From Pseudoalteromonas tunicata (GTDB taxonomy: Bacteria > Pseudomonadota > Gammaproteobacteria > Enterobacterales > Alteromonadaceae): DNA of 64,000 nt. Every line of letters begins with the position of its first letter. Position 1 is the stretch's first letter. Location of the stretch: positions 722,001 through 786,000 of the forward strand of contig NZ_CP011032.1 in assembly GCF_002310815.1 (NCBI RefSeq), written 5' to 3'. The notes under the pieces are model-generated. The model was not told the origin of the DNA, did no database searches, and worked only from the letters and a program-made list of their open reading frames with translations. Below, in pieces: positions 30,328-39,174 of the stretch. The translations under genes were made by a program, and so were the position numbers.

Positions 30328-32223
30328 ATGACGATTGAAATTAATGTACCAGACATTGGTGCTGATGCGGTTGAAGTTACTGAAATATTAGTGAAAGTGG
30401 GCGACACAGTTGTTGAAGATCAGTCTTTATTGACGGTTGAAGGCGATAAAGCATCAATGGAAGTACCTGCATCCACTTCAGGTGTAGTAAAAGAAATTAA
30501 AATTGCTCTGGGTGACAAAGTCACCACGGGCAGCTTGATTATGATTTTTGAAGGTGAAAGCCAAGCAGCGCCAGCACCTGTAGCAACTGCAGCTCCTGCC
30601 GCAGCACCTGTTTCTGCTGCAACAGCACAAAATGTTAATGTACCAGATATTGGCGGTGATGAAGTTGAAGTTACCGCTATTTTGGTTGCTGTTGGCGATG
30701 TAGTTGCTGAAGATCAATCAATCTTAAACGTTGAAGGCGATAAAGCTTCAATGGAAGTACCTGCGCCATTTGCTGGTACTGTAAAAGAAATTAAAGTTGC
30801 TACAGGCGATAAAGTCACGACTGGCTCGCTTGTTATGGTATTTGACGTTGCAGGCGCAGCAAGTGTTGAAGTGGCAGTACCTGTTGCTGCAGCTGCACCA
30901 GTTGCAAGCGCATCATCAGAGCAAAATGTGTGCGTGCCAGACATCGGTGGTGACCAAGTTGAAGTGACTGAAATTTTAGTTGCTGTGGGTGACGTGGTTA
31001 AAGAAGACCAATCAATCTTAAACGTTGAAGGCGATAAAGCGTCAATGGAAGTGCCGGCTCCAGTTGCTGGAACGGTAAAAGAAATTAAAGTTGCTGTTGG
31101 TGACAAAGTTGGTACTGGTTCGTTGGTTTTTGTATTTGAAGTTGCGGGCAGTGCGCCAGTTGCACAAGCGCCTGTAGCACAAGCGCCTGTAGCACAAGCG
31201 CCAACGGCTGCTGCACCGTCGGCTCCTGCGGTTCAGGCTGTTGCGCCAGTACAAGCTGCTCAAGCAGAATCTTTTGCTGAAAATAGTGCGTATGCTCATG
31301 CTTCTCCAGTTATTCGCCGTCTTGCTCGTGAGTTTGGTGTTAACCTTGCTAACGTTAAAGGCTCAGGCCGTAAAGGTCGCGTAGTAAAAGAAGACGTGCA
31401 AAACTATGTGAAAAACTTAGTGAAGCAAGTTGAGTCAGGTGCGTTATCAACAAGTAAAGGCACAACTGGTGGCGGTGAGTTAAATCTTATTCCGTGGCCA
31501 AAAGTAGATTTTGCTAAGTTTGGTGAAGTTGAAGAGAAAAAGCTTTCTCGTATTCAAAAACTATCTGGTGCAAATTTACACCGTAACTGGGTGCAAATTC
31601 CACATGTTACTCAGTTTGATGAAGCGGATATCACGACACTTGAAGAGTTCCGCAAAGAGCAAAATGCTCTGGCAGAAAAACAAAAGCTGGGCGTAAAAAT
31701 CACGCCATTAGTCTTTGTAATGAAAGCGGCGGCGAAAGCGTTAGTTGAGTTTCCTACATTTAACTCGTCTTTATCAAATGATGGCGAAAGCTTAATTTTG
31801 AAAAAATACGTTAATATTGGTGTTGCGGTTGATACGCCTAATGGTTTAGTTGTGCCGGTATTCAAAGATGTGCACAAGAAAGGCATTATTGAATTATCAC
31901 GTGAATTAATGGATATCTCGAAAAAAGCCCGTGAAGGTAAATTAACCGCAGCCGACATGCAAGGTGGTTGTTTTACAATTTCAAGCCTTGGTGGTATTGG
32001 CGGTACTGCGTTTACACCGATTGTAAATGCGCCAGAAGTGGCTATTTTAGGTGTGTCTAAATCTGACATTAAACCAAAATGGAATGGTAAAGAGTTTGAG
32101 CCTAAATTAATGGTTCCACTTTCGATGTCTTACGACCATAGAGTCATTGACGGGGCACTTGCTGCACGCTTTACTGCAACGCTTGCAAGCTATTTGAGCG
32201 ATATTCGTCAACTAGTTATGTAA
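30328..32223 (+). CDS. aceF: dihydrolipoamide acetyltransferase (PDH E2) with three lipoyl domains
   Basis: 631 residues. Three N-terminal lipoyl domains each carry the lipoylation site [10 protein letters not shown] (about residues 40, 140 and 240), joined by Ala/Pro-rich flexible linkers. A peripheral subunit-binding domain (about 325-365, [20 protein letters not shown]) and the catalytic domain follow, with the His-Asp active-site motif DHRVIDGA at the end. The third linker contains a 15-bp DNA tandem repeat (PVAQA units). It forms the core of the PDH complex. Confidence 0.98.
   Translation: MTIEINVPDIGADAVEVTEILVKVGDTVVEDQSLLTVEGDKASMEVPASTSGVVKEIKIALGDKVTTGSLIMIFEGESQAAPAPVATAAPAAAPVSAATAQNVNVPDIGGDEVEVTAILVAVGDVVAEDQSILNVEGDKASMEVPAPFAGTVKEIKVATGDKVTTGSLVMVFDVAGAASVEVAVPVAAAAPVASASSEQNVCVPDIGGDQVEVTEILVAVGDVVKEDQSILNVEGDKASMEVPAPVAGTVKEIKVAVGDKVGTGSLVFVFEVAGSAPVAQAPVAQAPVAQAPTAAAPSAPAVQAVAPVQAAQAESFAENSAYAHASPVIRRLAREFGVNLANVKGSGRKGRVVKEDVQNYVKNLVKQVESGALSTSKGTTGGGELNLIPWPKVDFAKFGEVEEKKLSRIQKLSGANLHRNWVQIPHVTQFDEADITTLEEFRKEQNALAEKQKLGVKITPLVFVMKAAAKALVEFPTFNSSLSNDGESLILKKYVNIGVAVDTPNGLVVPVFKDVHKKGIIELSRELMDISKKAREGKLTAADMQGGCFTISSLGGIGGTAFTPIVNAPEVAILGVSKSDIKPKWNGKEFEPKLMVPLSMSYDHRVIDGALAARFTATLASYLSDIRQLVM
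31163..31202 (+). repeat. 15-bp tandem repeat in the aceF linker
   Basis: The unit CACAAGCGCCTGTAG occurs twice perfectly and a third time for 10 bases, encoding repeated AQAPV. Copy number could change by slippage and alter linker length by five residues per unit. Confidence 0.9.
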
Positions 32224-32229
32224 AAAATT

Positions 32230-32263
32230 AAATCCTGTTTGAGTAATCAAGCAGGATTTATTT
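32230..32263 (+). terminator. hairpin terminator/attenuator between aceF and lpdA
   Basis: The stem AAATCCTG / CAGGATTT with an inner TTGA/TCAA extension is followed by ATTTTG. The T-run is short, so partial read-through into lpdA is plausible. Confidence 0.7.
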
Positions 32264-32318
32264 TGTATCCAATGATACAATCTTGAACCAAATTTAAACG
32301 CTGCCGCGTGTTCTTTTC

Positions 32319-32353
32319 TTGCAGGATTTCCTGTAACAGGATAAATGGCAGGA
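32319..32353 (+). promoter_or_regulatory. AGGA-rich segment upstream of lpdA
   Basis: Three AGGA motifs at 32323, 32338 and 32350 lie 47-77 bp before the lpdA start, the first inside the dyad AGGATTTCCT. They could be CsrA contact sites if present in the lpdA leader, or part of a promoter/operator (a weak TTGCAG-N17-TAAATG pair overlaps). The transcription start is not clear. Confidence 0.35.
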
Positions 32354-32399
32354 CAATAATAGTGGGCAGTGTCCCGTTCGAAACAATTAAGGTAATAGC

Positions 32400-33824
32400 A
32401 TGAGCAACGAAATCAAAACTCAGGTTGTTGTACTAGGCGGTGGTCCTGGTGGTTACTCTGCAGCTTTCCGTGCTGCTGACTTGGGTCTAGAAGTAACACT
32501 TGTAGAATCTCGCGAAACATTAGGTGGCGTATGTTTAAATGTGGGTTGTATCCCATCTAAAGCATTATTACACGTTGCTAAAGTGATTGATGATGCGGCA
32601 GAAATGTCATCACACGGTGTTACTTTTGGCGCACCACAAATTGATTTAGATAAAGTCCGTTCTTGGAAAGACTCAGTTATTGGTCAATTAACTGGTGGCC
32701 TTGCTGGTATGGCTAAAATGCGCAAAGTGAAAACTGTATTTGGTTACGGTAAATTCACAGGTGCAAATACGTTAGCGGTTGAAGGTGCTGATGGCACAAC
32801 AACAATTACGTTTGATAACGCAATTATTGCTGCAGGTTCACAACCAGTAAATCTTCCGTTCATTCCAAAAGATGACCGCGTAATTGATTCAACCGGTGCA
32901 CTTGAGCTTAAAGATGTTCCAGCTAAGTTATTAGTGCTTGGTGGCGGTATTATCGGTCTAGAAATGGGCACTGTTTATCGTGCATTAGGCTCACAAATTG
33001 ACGTTGTTGAATTTGCGGACCAATTAATACCAGCTGCTGATAAAGACGTAATCAAAATTTACCAACGTTATGTAAAAGACAAGTTCAACGTGATGCTTTC
33101 TACGAAAGTTGTGGCTGTTGAAGCGAAAGACGATGGTCTTTATGTTACGTTTGAAGGTAAAGAAGCGCCAGCTGAACCAGTACGTTATGACAAAGTACTC
33201 GTTGCTGTAGGTCGTACACCAAACGGTAAATTATTAGATGCTGATAAAGCAGGTGTAAATGTTGACGAACGTGGTTTTATTAACGTTGATAAACAGTTAC
33301 GCACTAATGTGAATCACATTTTTGCAATTGGTGACTTAGTTGGCCAACCTATGCTTGCGCATAAAGCGGTTCATGAAGGTCATGTTGCTGCTGAAGTTAT
33401 CTCTGGTCAAAAACACTTCTTTGATCCTAAGTGTATTCCTTCAATTGCTTATACAGATCCAGAAATCGCTTGGGTTGGTGTAACTGAAAAAGAAGCCAAA
33501 GAGAAAGGCTTAAACATTGAAACTGCAGTATTCCCTTGGGCTGCATCAGGTCGTGCAATTGCATCTGCTCGTACTGAAGGTCAAACTAAGTTAATTTTTG
33601 ATAAAGATTCAGGCCGCATTATCGGTGGTGCTATGATTGGTATCAATGCGGGTGAAATGTTAGGTGAAATTGGCTTAGCAGTTGAAATGGGCGCTGATGG
33701 TGAAGATTTAGCGTTAACAATTCATGCTCACCCAACATTAAATGAGTCAATTGGTTTAGCTGCAGAAATTTTCGAAGGCTCAATCACTGATTTGCCAAAT
33801 AAAAAAGCTGTGAAAAAGAAATAA
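32400..33824 (+). CDS. lpdA: dihydrolipoyl dehydrogenase (E3)
   Basis: 474 residues. The FAD-binding GGGPGGYSAAFRAADLG motif, redox-active disulphide GGVCLNVGCIPSK, NAD-binding GGGIIGLEMG and C-terminal active-site His (HAHPTLNE) are all present. It reoxidises lipoyl groups of the PDH, and probably also of the 2-oxoglutarate dehydrogenase and glycine cleavage complexes. AAGG at 32389 supports the ATG. It is separated from aceF by a hairpin, so it may also have its own promoter. Confidence 0.97.
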   Translation: MSNEIKTQVVVLGGGPGGYSAAFRAADLGLEVTLVESRETLGGVCLNVGCIPSKALLHVAKVIDDAAEMSSHGVTFGAPQIDLDKVRSWKDSVIGQLTGGLAGMAKMRKVKTVFGYGKFTGANTLAVEGADGTTTITFDNAIIAAGSQPVNLPFIPKDDRVIDSTGALELKDVPAKLLVLGGGIIGLEMGTVYRALGSQIDVVEFADQLIPAADKDVIKIYQRYVKDKFNVMLSTKVVAVEAKDDGLYVTFEGKEAPAEPVRYDKVLVAVGRTPNGKLLDADKAGVNVDERGFINVDKQLRTNVNHIFAIGDLVGQPMLAHKAVHEGHVAAEVISGQKHFFDPKCIPSIAYTDPEIAWVGVTEKEAKEKGLNIETAVFPWAASGRAIASARTEGQTKLIFDKDSGRIIGGAMIGINAGEMLGEIGLAVEMGADGEDLALTIHAHPTLNESIGLAAEIFEGSITDLPNKKAVKKK

Positions 33825-33871
33825 GTAAGGCTTAGTCTATTCTAAGCTAACTGTTCTTTTGCAGTTGTTAT

Positions 33872-33903
33872 AAAATGCCCGCCAAGAGTGGGCATTTTTT
33901 ATG
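33872..33903 (+). terminator. rho-independent terminator of lpdA
   Basis: The stem AAATGCCC / GGGCATTT with a 9-nt loop is followed by further T residues. Confidence 0.92.
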
Positions 33904-33934
33904 CCTAGATTTTGTCGTAACTTAGGTTCTGATT

Positions 33935-34636
33935 TTGAAAAATGCAGTTCTCGCACTTCGTGCCAAACAACTTGAAACATCAAAACGAGAGTTTAATGCT
34001 CGTGGCGGTAAAATGATCCGTTGTGATCACTGTTTACTTGCCGTTAATTATTGTATTTGCGCAGGGATTGAAGTGGCAATGCAGTGCCAAAGTGCGGTCT
34101 GTATGCTGATGTCGCATAATGAAAGTTATAAACCTTCAAATACAGGTCGATTAATTGCGGATATTATTCCTGATCATTATGCTTTTAGATGGCAACGTAC
34201 CGAAGTGGAGCCTGAGTTATTAGCTTTGTTAGCCAATCCTGCATATCAAGGGATTATTGTTTTTCCGCAGGATAACTTACCAGCCGAGCGTTTTATAACA
34301 TCAGTACCCCGAGAGTTAGGCAAAAAGCCCTTGTTTATCTTTTTAGATGGTACGTGGCGCGAAGCAAAAAGAATGATCCGAAAAAGTCCGTATCTTGATA
34401 ATTTGCCTATTATCTCTATCACGCCAGATAAACTTTCTGAATATAAATTGCGTGTTGCAGCATTTGATAATCATCTTGGTACTGCTGAGGTTGCGATACT
34501 TGTGCTTGAGCTCGCGGGGGAGCATGATGCTGCAACTAAACTTGAACAGCACTTTATTGATTTTAGAGAAGCTTATTTAGCGGGTAAACGAAATAAAGGT
34601 GAATTACTGCGAGGCTCAAGCTGTGAAGATGAGTAA
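33935..34636 (+). CDS. tapT: tRNA-uridine aminocarboxypropyltransferase (DTW domain, TapT/YfiP-like)
   Basis: 233 residues from a TTG at 33935. The TTG is supported because residues 2-30 (KNAVLALRAKQ... ARGGKMIRC) match the N-terminus of E. coli YfiP as recalled; an ATG at 34013 would lose them. It shows a cysteine cluster (RCDHCLLAVNYCIC), KPSNTGRLIAD, the DTW-domain signature DGTWREAKRM and RKSPYLDNLP. The family adds the 3-amino-3-carboxypropyl group (acp3U) to tRNA uridine 47. It is a single gene. Confidence 0.9.
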   Translation: MKNAVLALRAKQLETSKREFNARGGKMIRCDHCLLAVNYCICAGIEVAMQCQSAVCMLMSHNESYKPSNTGRLIADIIPDHYAFRWQRTEVEPELLALLANPAYQGIIVFPQDNLPAERFITSVPRELGKKPLFIFLDGTWREAKRMIRKSPYLDNLPIISITPDKLSEYKLRVAAFDNHLGTAEVAILVLELAGEHDAATKLEQHFIDFREAYLAGKRNKGELLRGSSCEDE

Positions 34637-34791
34637 CCATATTTTTAGGTGCATTCAATAATATTTATTATATAAAAGTTGGACTGACTGTATTGGTCGT
34701 CGAGATAAGTAAACAATAAGTCATAGGCATAATGACTTACAGCTATTTAGTAAAACCAGCTGAGCATGTTTGATTTGATTAAATGAAGCAT

Positions 34792-34822
34792 AAAAAAAGC
34801 GTGGGCTATAAATAGTCCACGC
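34792..34822 (-). terminator. terminator of the CsrB-like RNA
   Basis: The minus-strand hairpin GCGTGG-a-CTAT / ATAG-c-CCACGC (34799-34822) is followed by seven T. Confidence 0.93.
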
Positions 34823-35158
34823 TGACCGGAATCTTTTTTGAGCGTCCTGCCCGTTGCCTGTTAAGGCTCTCCAACTCGTCTATCCTTAGCTATATTGCTA
34901 TAGCAGACTCATCCTAAGTCTATATCCCTGTTTGCTCCTAGCTGTCATCCTTTACGCTTAACTACTCTGAGCTGCTAACTCCTGTCAGCGTTAACGTCCT
35001 TGTCGTGTCTAAAAGGCCACTCCTGTGACACATTCCTTGATAAAAGCATCCTGCTTTGTGCTTCCTGCACATCCTCATTTTTATCCATATCCCTGTGCTA
35101 GCCTAAGCACTGTTTGGCATCCTGCCTTGCTTGTTAATCCATCTTTCCTTCAAGCGAT
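34792..35158 (-). ncRNA. csrB: CsrB/RsmZ-family CsrA-sequestering small RNA (candidate)
   Basis: Read on the minus strand, this 367-nt stretch contains nineteen GGA motifs, fourteen of them AGGA and several of the form CAGGATG or AAGGATG, spaced roughly every 15-25 nt. Many lie between short complementary flanks, as in GTGC-AGGA-AGCAC (near 35063) and AGC-AGGAT-GCT (near 35050), which would display them in hairpin loops. It ends at a strong terminator (34792-34822). A -10 box, a GacA/UvrY-type box upstream, and a length close to that of E. coli CsrB (369 nt) support the call. CsrB-type RNAs sequester the translation regulator CsrA. The exact 5' end and the gene name (csrB versus rsm) are inferred. 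Confidence 0.88.
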
Positions 35159-35164
35159 GATTAA

Positions 35165-35170
35165 ATTATA
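35165..35170 (-). promoter_or_regulatory. -10 box of the CsrB-like RNA
   Basis: A perfect TATAAT on the minus strand, about 7 nt before the proposed 5' end. No good -35 box stands at 17 bp (CTATTT), as is common for activator-dependent promoters. Confidence 0.65.
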
Positions 35171-35316
35171 GATTTTTACTTAAAAATAAATAGAGTGATT
35201 TAGAGATTAGATTTACAGTCAGAAAAATGAAGTTTTATATTTATTCTTATATTTCAAATGATTAATGTGTTATTTTTGTGTTTTAAAATTGTAAATAGCG
35301 GTATGTCTGTCATCTT

Positions 35317-35334
35317 TGTAAGAAATATCTCACA
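35317..35334 (-). promoter_or_regulatory. GacA/UvrY-type upstream activating sequence
   Basis: TGTAAG-AAATAT-CTCACA (plus strand) matches the GacA/UvrY palindrome TGTAAG-N6-CTTACA at 11 of 12 defined positions. Its centre is about 168 bp upstream of the proposed RNA start, close to where such boxes lie in known csrB/rsmZ promoters. Confidence 0.75.
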
Positions 35335-35437
35335 AGGTTAATCCTATTATGGCAAGAGCTTGATTTTGAGCTGGCTGATTAATGTACGAGTTGGTTGTTG
35401 TTTAACGAGTATTGATTGTACATTCAGAGTAGAAAGT

Positions 35438-35463
35438 TTATCATTTGATAATAATTCTTATTT
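35438..35463 (+). promoter_or_regulatory. Fur box of the ferric ABC transporter operon
   Basis: TTATCATTTGATAATAATTC followed by TTATTT. It contains a 14-bp palindrome (TTATCA-TT-TGATAA) overlapping a second Fur-like hexamer array (GATAAT AATTCT TATTT). It lies directly before the substrate-binding protein gene. Confidence 0.75.
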
Positions 35464-35475
35464 GTATGGTGTGAA

Positions 35476-36480
35476 ATGAAAGTAAAATTATTAACGCTTA
35501 TGGCCAGTTTAGTTAGTATCAGCAGCTTTGCAACGGAAGAGGTGAATATTTACTCATTTCGCCAGCCTTTTTTAATCGAGCCTATTTTACAAGAGTTTAC
35601 TGCTCAAACAGGAATAAAAACCAAGGTTGTTTTTGCTAAAAGTGGTTTAATTGAGCGCATTATTCGAGAAGGTAAGCATACGCCTGCCGATATCGTTTTG
35701 TCTTCAGATTTCAATACATTGCTGCAATTACAAGAGTCAAACTTGATGCAACCAATAGAAAGTGAGCGCGTTGCTAATAATGTGCCTGCTGCATTTCGTG
35801 CGCAAGATGGTCAATGGGTTGCGCTCACTAAGCGAGCTCGTAACGTCTATTCATCTAAAGAGCGTGTAGGTAAGCTCGATAGCTTTAATTATGAAGATTT
35901 AGCCAAACCTGAATATCTAGGTAAAGTGTGTACACGTTCAGGTAAGCATCCATATAATCTTGGTTTAGTTGCCTCTATGATTGCTCATCATGGCGAAGAA
36001 TATACTAAACAATGGCTTGAGGGCGTGAAAACTAACTTAGCGCGTAAACCTCAGGGGAATGATCGAGGTCAAGTTAAAGCGATTAAAGAAGGGTTATGTG
36101 ATGTTGCTTTAGGTAACAGTTATTATTTTGGCAAGATGATTGAAGACCCTGAACAAAAAGATTGGGCTGATGCGGTTTATATTAATTTCCCTAATCAGCA
36201 AAACCGTGGCACTCATATCAATGTTTCAGGTGTGGTATTAAGTAAATTCAGTAAAAACAAATCAAACGCATTGAAACTAATCGAATTTATGACTGACAAC
36301 AAAGCTCAGAATATGTATGCTTCGCTCAATATGGAATACCCGGTTAAAAATGGGGTGCCATTATCAGAGTTAGTCGCATCTTGGGGCACTTTTAAGGAAG
36401 ATGCTTTGCCGTTAACTGAAGTCAGTAAATATCGTCCTGCAGCATTGAAGCTGATGGATGAGGTGAAATTTGATCTTTAA
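35476..36480 (+). CDS. fbpA: periplasmic ferric-iron ABC transporter substrate-binding protein
   Basis: 334 residues with a signal peptide (cleavage near SFA-T, residue 19-20). It belongs to the FbpA/FutA/IdiA family: NIYSFRQPFLIEPIL, the anion-binding region PADIVLSSD and the iron-ligand tyrosine pair in LGNSYYFGKM. It would bind Fe3+ in the periplasm and deliver it to the permease. Its stop overlaps the permease start by one base (TAATG). Iron regulation is indicated by the Fur box. Confidence 0.92.
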   Translation: MKVKLLTLMASLVSISSFATEEVNIYSFRQPFLIEPILQEFTAQTGIKTKVVFAKSGLIERIIREGKHTPADIVLSSDFNTLLQLQESNLMQPIESERVANNVPAAFRAQDGQWVALTKRARNVYSSKERVGKLDSFNYEDLAKPEYLGKVCTRSGKHPYNLGLVASMIAHHGEEYTKQWLEGVKTNLARKPQGNDRGQVKAIKEGLCDVALGNSYYFGKMIEDPEQKDWADAVYINFPNQQNRGTHINVSGVVLSKFSKNKSNALKLIEFMTDNKAQNMYASLNMEYPVKNGVPLSELVASWGTFKEDALPLTEVSKYRPAALKLMDEVKFDL

Positions 36481-38126
36481 TGCAATTACGAGTTTCTCTG
36501 TCTAAATGGCAGATTTTTGCTTGGGCAGCGGGTATTATTTTATCGCTGCCTGTAGCGTTTTTAGTTTTTGAATCGTTAAAACCTTCTCCTGATGTATTTG
36601 ATCATTTACGTCAGACTGTGCTTTGGCATTATACCTATAATACTATCCTGTTAATTGCTGGGGTGGCTATTGTTAGCTGCTTGATTGCTTTGCCTCTGGC
36701 ATGGTTGGTAGCTTATTGTGATTTTCCGTTTCGTAAGCAATTTGAATGGGCATTAATGCTTCCTTTGGCAATGCCAGCTTACATTATTGCGTATATTTAT
36801 ACCGATTTACTCGACTATGCTGGCCCAATTCAAATTTGGTTAAGAACGTTGTTTGGTTGGCAAAATGCCAGTGATTATTGGTTTTTTGATATTCGGACTT
36901 TGCCTGGTGCTGTGGTGATGATTGCCTTAGTGCTCTATCCATATTTATACCTTATTTTTAAAACCGCTCTTAAAGAACAATCATTTAAATTAGTACAAGC
37001 TAGTCATTTGATGGGGCATAGTGCTTGGCAAAGTTTTTATAAAGTATCGCTTCCGTTGGCGCGAGGTTCTATTGTGGCGGGGATTACGCTAATTAGTATG
37101 GAAGCGATGGCAGACTTTGCAACAGTGCATTATTTTGCGGTCAGCACGCTTACAACTGCGGTCTACGATACATGGCTTGGTTATTATTCATTAACTGCAG
37201 CGGCAAAAATATCAGCCGTTATGCTCCTTATTCTGTTTGTGACTTTAGGTGTCGAGCGATTTAATCGACGCTCTTTACATGTCGCTGAACGTTCAGGACT
37301 TGTAAACTCTGGTTGTTTGTATTTTTTAACGGGTGCTAAAGCGCTGTTAGCAAGTATTTGGTGCTTACTTATTTTAGCCTTAGGTTTTCTGTTGCCGGTT
37401 GGTGTTTTGATGAGTTATGCCATTAATACTTTTGATCAGGTTTCTCATGGTCAATTTTATCTTTATGCATGGCAAAGTTTTAAGCTTGCGGTGATAGTCA
37501 GTATTGTCTGTATGGTGATAGCACTATTGGTCGCTTATTATCAACGCATTAGTCGCGATTCTCTTAAATCTTGGCCAGGTCGAGTGGCAAGCATTGGCTA
37601 TGCATTGCCAGGTACGGTCCTTGCAATTGCAGTACTGCTAGTGCTGAGCTTTTTTGATCAAGGTTTAAATCGTCTAGCTGCGTTTTTTGGGGTCAGTGAC
37701 TCGTTAGGTTTGCTGCTTAGTGGTTCGATTTTCTCGTTGATTTTTGCTTATGTTGTTCGTTTTTATGCTATCGCTCAAGGTACGTTAGAAAGTAGCTTTG
37801 CCCGCATTCCTCCTTCATTTGATATGGCGAGTGCTGCAATGGGGAAAACAACAGGCCAAACTTTACGTTTAGTTCATTTGCCTTTATTAAAACGTGGCAT
37901 TTTAACCGCTGGCTTACTGATTTTTATTGAATGTATGAAAGAGTTACCTGCTGCTTTGCTGCTGCGACCATTTGATTTTGAAACGTTAGCAACACATGTG
38001 TATCAGTATGCCAGTGATGAGCAACTTGAGCTGGCTGCAAGTTCTGCGTTATTTATTGTATTAGTGGGTTTATTGCCGCTTTATTTTATAACCTCTTCCA
38101 TGGAAAGTGCCCGTCGCTATGAGTAG
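36480..38126 (+). CDS. fbpB: ferric-iron ABC transporter permease
   Basis: 548 residues, a duplicated permease with about twelve membrane segments and two EAA-type cytoplasmic loops: one around ASHLMGHSAWQSFYKVSLPL (about residue 170-190), the second around ASAAMGKTTGQTLRLVHLPL (about 450-470). The region EAMADFATVHYF is typical of Fe3+ permeases. It overlaps fbpA by 1 base and fbpC by 8 bases. Confidence 0.93.
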   Translation: MQLRVSLSKWQIFAWAAGIILSLPVAFLVFESLKPSPDVFDHLRQTVLWHYTYNTILLIAGVAIVSCLIALPLAWLVAYCDFPFRKQFEWALMLPLAMPAYIIAYIYTDLLDYAGPIQIWLRTLFGWQNASDYWFFDIRTLPGAVVMIALVLYPYLYLIFKTALKEQSFKLVQASHLMGHSAWQSFYKVSLPLARGSIVAGITLISMEAMADFATVHYFAVSTLTTAVYDTWLGYYSLTAAAKISAVMLLILFVTLGVERFNRRSLHVAERSGLVNSGCLYFLTGAKALLASIWCLLILALGFLLPVGVLMSYAINTFDQVSHGQFYLYAWQSFKLAVIVSIVCMVIALLVAYYQRISRDSLKSWPGRVASIGYALPGTVLAIAVLLVLSFFDQGLNRLAAFFGVSDSLGLLLSGSIFSLIFAYVVRFYAIAQGTLESSFARIPPSFDMASAAMGKTTGQTLRLVHLPLLKRGILTAGLLIFIECMKELPAALLLRPFDFETLATHVYQYASDEQLELAASSALFIVLVGLLPLYFITSSMESARRYE

Positions 38127-39162
38127 TTTGGTATTAGAAAACTTAGTTTACCGTTATGGTGAAAAAGCGGTTATCGATGAATTATCGCTCGTGGTGGCTC
38201 AAAATGAAATTGTCTGCTTACTCGGTGCCAGTGGTTGCGGCAAAACAACTACCCTTAAAGCGATTGCAGGATTGCTCACGCTTGAGCAAGGCCAAATAAA
38301 AATAGGCGATCATCTGGTTAATGATGGTTGTTTGTTTGTTCGTGCAGAGCATCGTAACATCGGCATGATGTTTCAAGATTATGCTTTGTTTCCTCACTTA
38401 ACCGTGGCACAAAATATTGCTTTTGGTTTATCAGCTTGGCCTAAGCAAGCACGTCAAGCACGAGTTGATGAAATGCTGCAACTGATCAAGCTTCCAGATA
38501 TAGCAGCGCGTTATCCACATCAATTATCGGGTGGTCAACAACAGCGCGTGGCGATTGCGAGGGCATTGGCATATAAGCCTAAATTTTTATTGTTAGATGA
38601 GCCATTTTCAAATATCGACCATCAAGTGCGGTTTCAATTGATGGAAGAAATCCGTCAGATTATTAAATCGCAGCAGGTATCTGCTATTTTTGTTACTCAT
38701 TCTAAAGAAGAGGCGTTTGCATTTGCAGATAAGCTCGCCGTGATGGATCGTGGCAAAATAGTGCAACTTGGTTACGCAGAAGATTTATTTACTGCGCCAA
38801 ATTCAAAGCTAGTTGCCGAATTTCTCGGTCCAGGCATATACTTAGCGGCTACTTATAATAAAAATATTGGTTTTACGACTGAGTTAGGTTTATTTAAATC
38901 TGATTTTTCCACCGAAAAAGCGGCCTTGGTAGGTGAGCTTTACTTACGACCGCAGCACCTAGAATTAACTGCAGATTTAAATGGAGTTTCAAGTGTTTTG
39001 GGTCGCCGTTTTATGGGGGAAAAGTGGGTGTATAGGGTTGAAATTGCATCACAGTTACTTGAATTGCCTGCATCTAATGGGCAAATACTTGAGGTCGGTG
39101 AGTGCGTCAGTGTTTCAATTTTGACTCATCAGGTGAATTTCTTCATTCAGTCTAATTCTTAA
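38119..39162 (+). CDS. fbpC: ferric-iron ABC transporter ATP-binding protein
   Basis: 347 residues from the ATG at 38119; a GTG at 38107 is possible but deeper inside fbpB. Walker A GASGCGKTT, Q-loop MMFQDYALFPHL, signature LSGGQQQRVAIARAL, Walker B FLLLDEPFSNID and the switch His in FVTHSKEEAF are all present. A C-terminal TOBE-like regulatory domain spans about 245-345. It powers iron import through FbpB. Confidence 0.93.
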   Translation: MSSLVLENLVYRYGEKAVIDELSLVVAQNEIVCLLGASGCGKTTTLKAIAGLLTLEQGQIKIGDHLVNDGCLFVRAEHRNIGMMFQDYALFPHLTVAQNIAFGLSAWPKQARQARVDEMLQLIKLPDIAARYPHQLSGGQQQRVAIARALAYKPKFLLLDEPFSNIDHQVRFQLMEEIRQIIKSQQVSAIFVTHSKEEAFAFADKLAVMDRGKIVQLGYAEDLFTAPNSKLVAEFLGPGIYLAATYNKNIGFTTELGLFKSDFSTEKAALVGELYLRPQHLELTADLNGVSSVLGRRFMGEKWVYRVEIASQLLELPASNGQILEVGECVSVSILTHQVNFFIQSNS

Positions 39163-39174
39163 AGGAAGGTTGCA

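Noticed and set aside
30714..31299. Long open frames antisense to aceF
   Set aside because: They mirror the repeated lipoyl domains and Ala/Pro linkers of aceF, are low in complexity, have no ribosome site, and the sense gene is certain.
34850..35150. Possible CRISPR-like array because of regularly repeated TCCT
   Set aside because: The repeated unit is only 4-6 bp, spacing varies, and no cas genes are near; the pattern is explained by GGA motifs of a CsrB-type RNA on the other strand.
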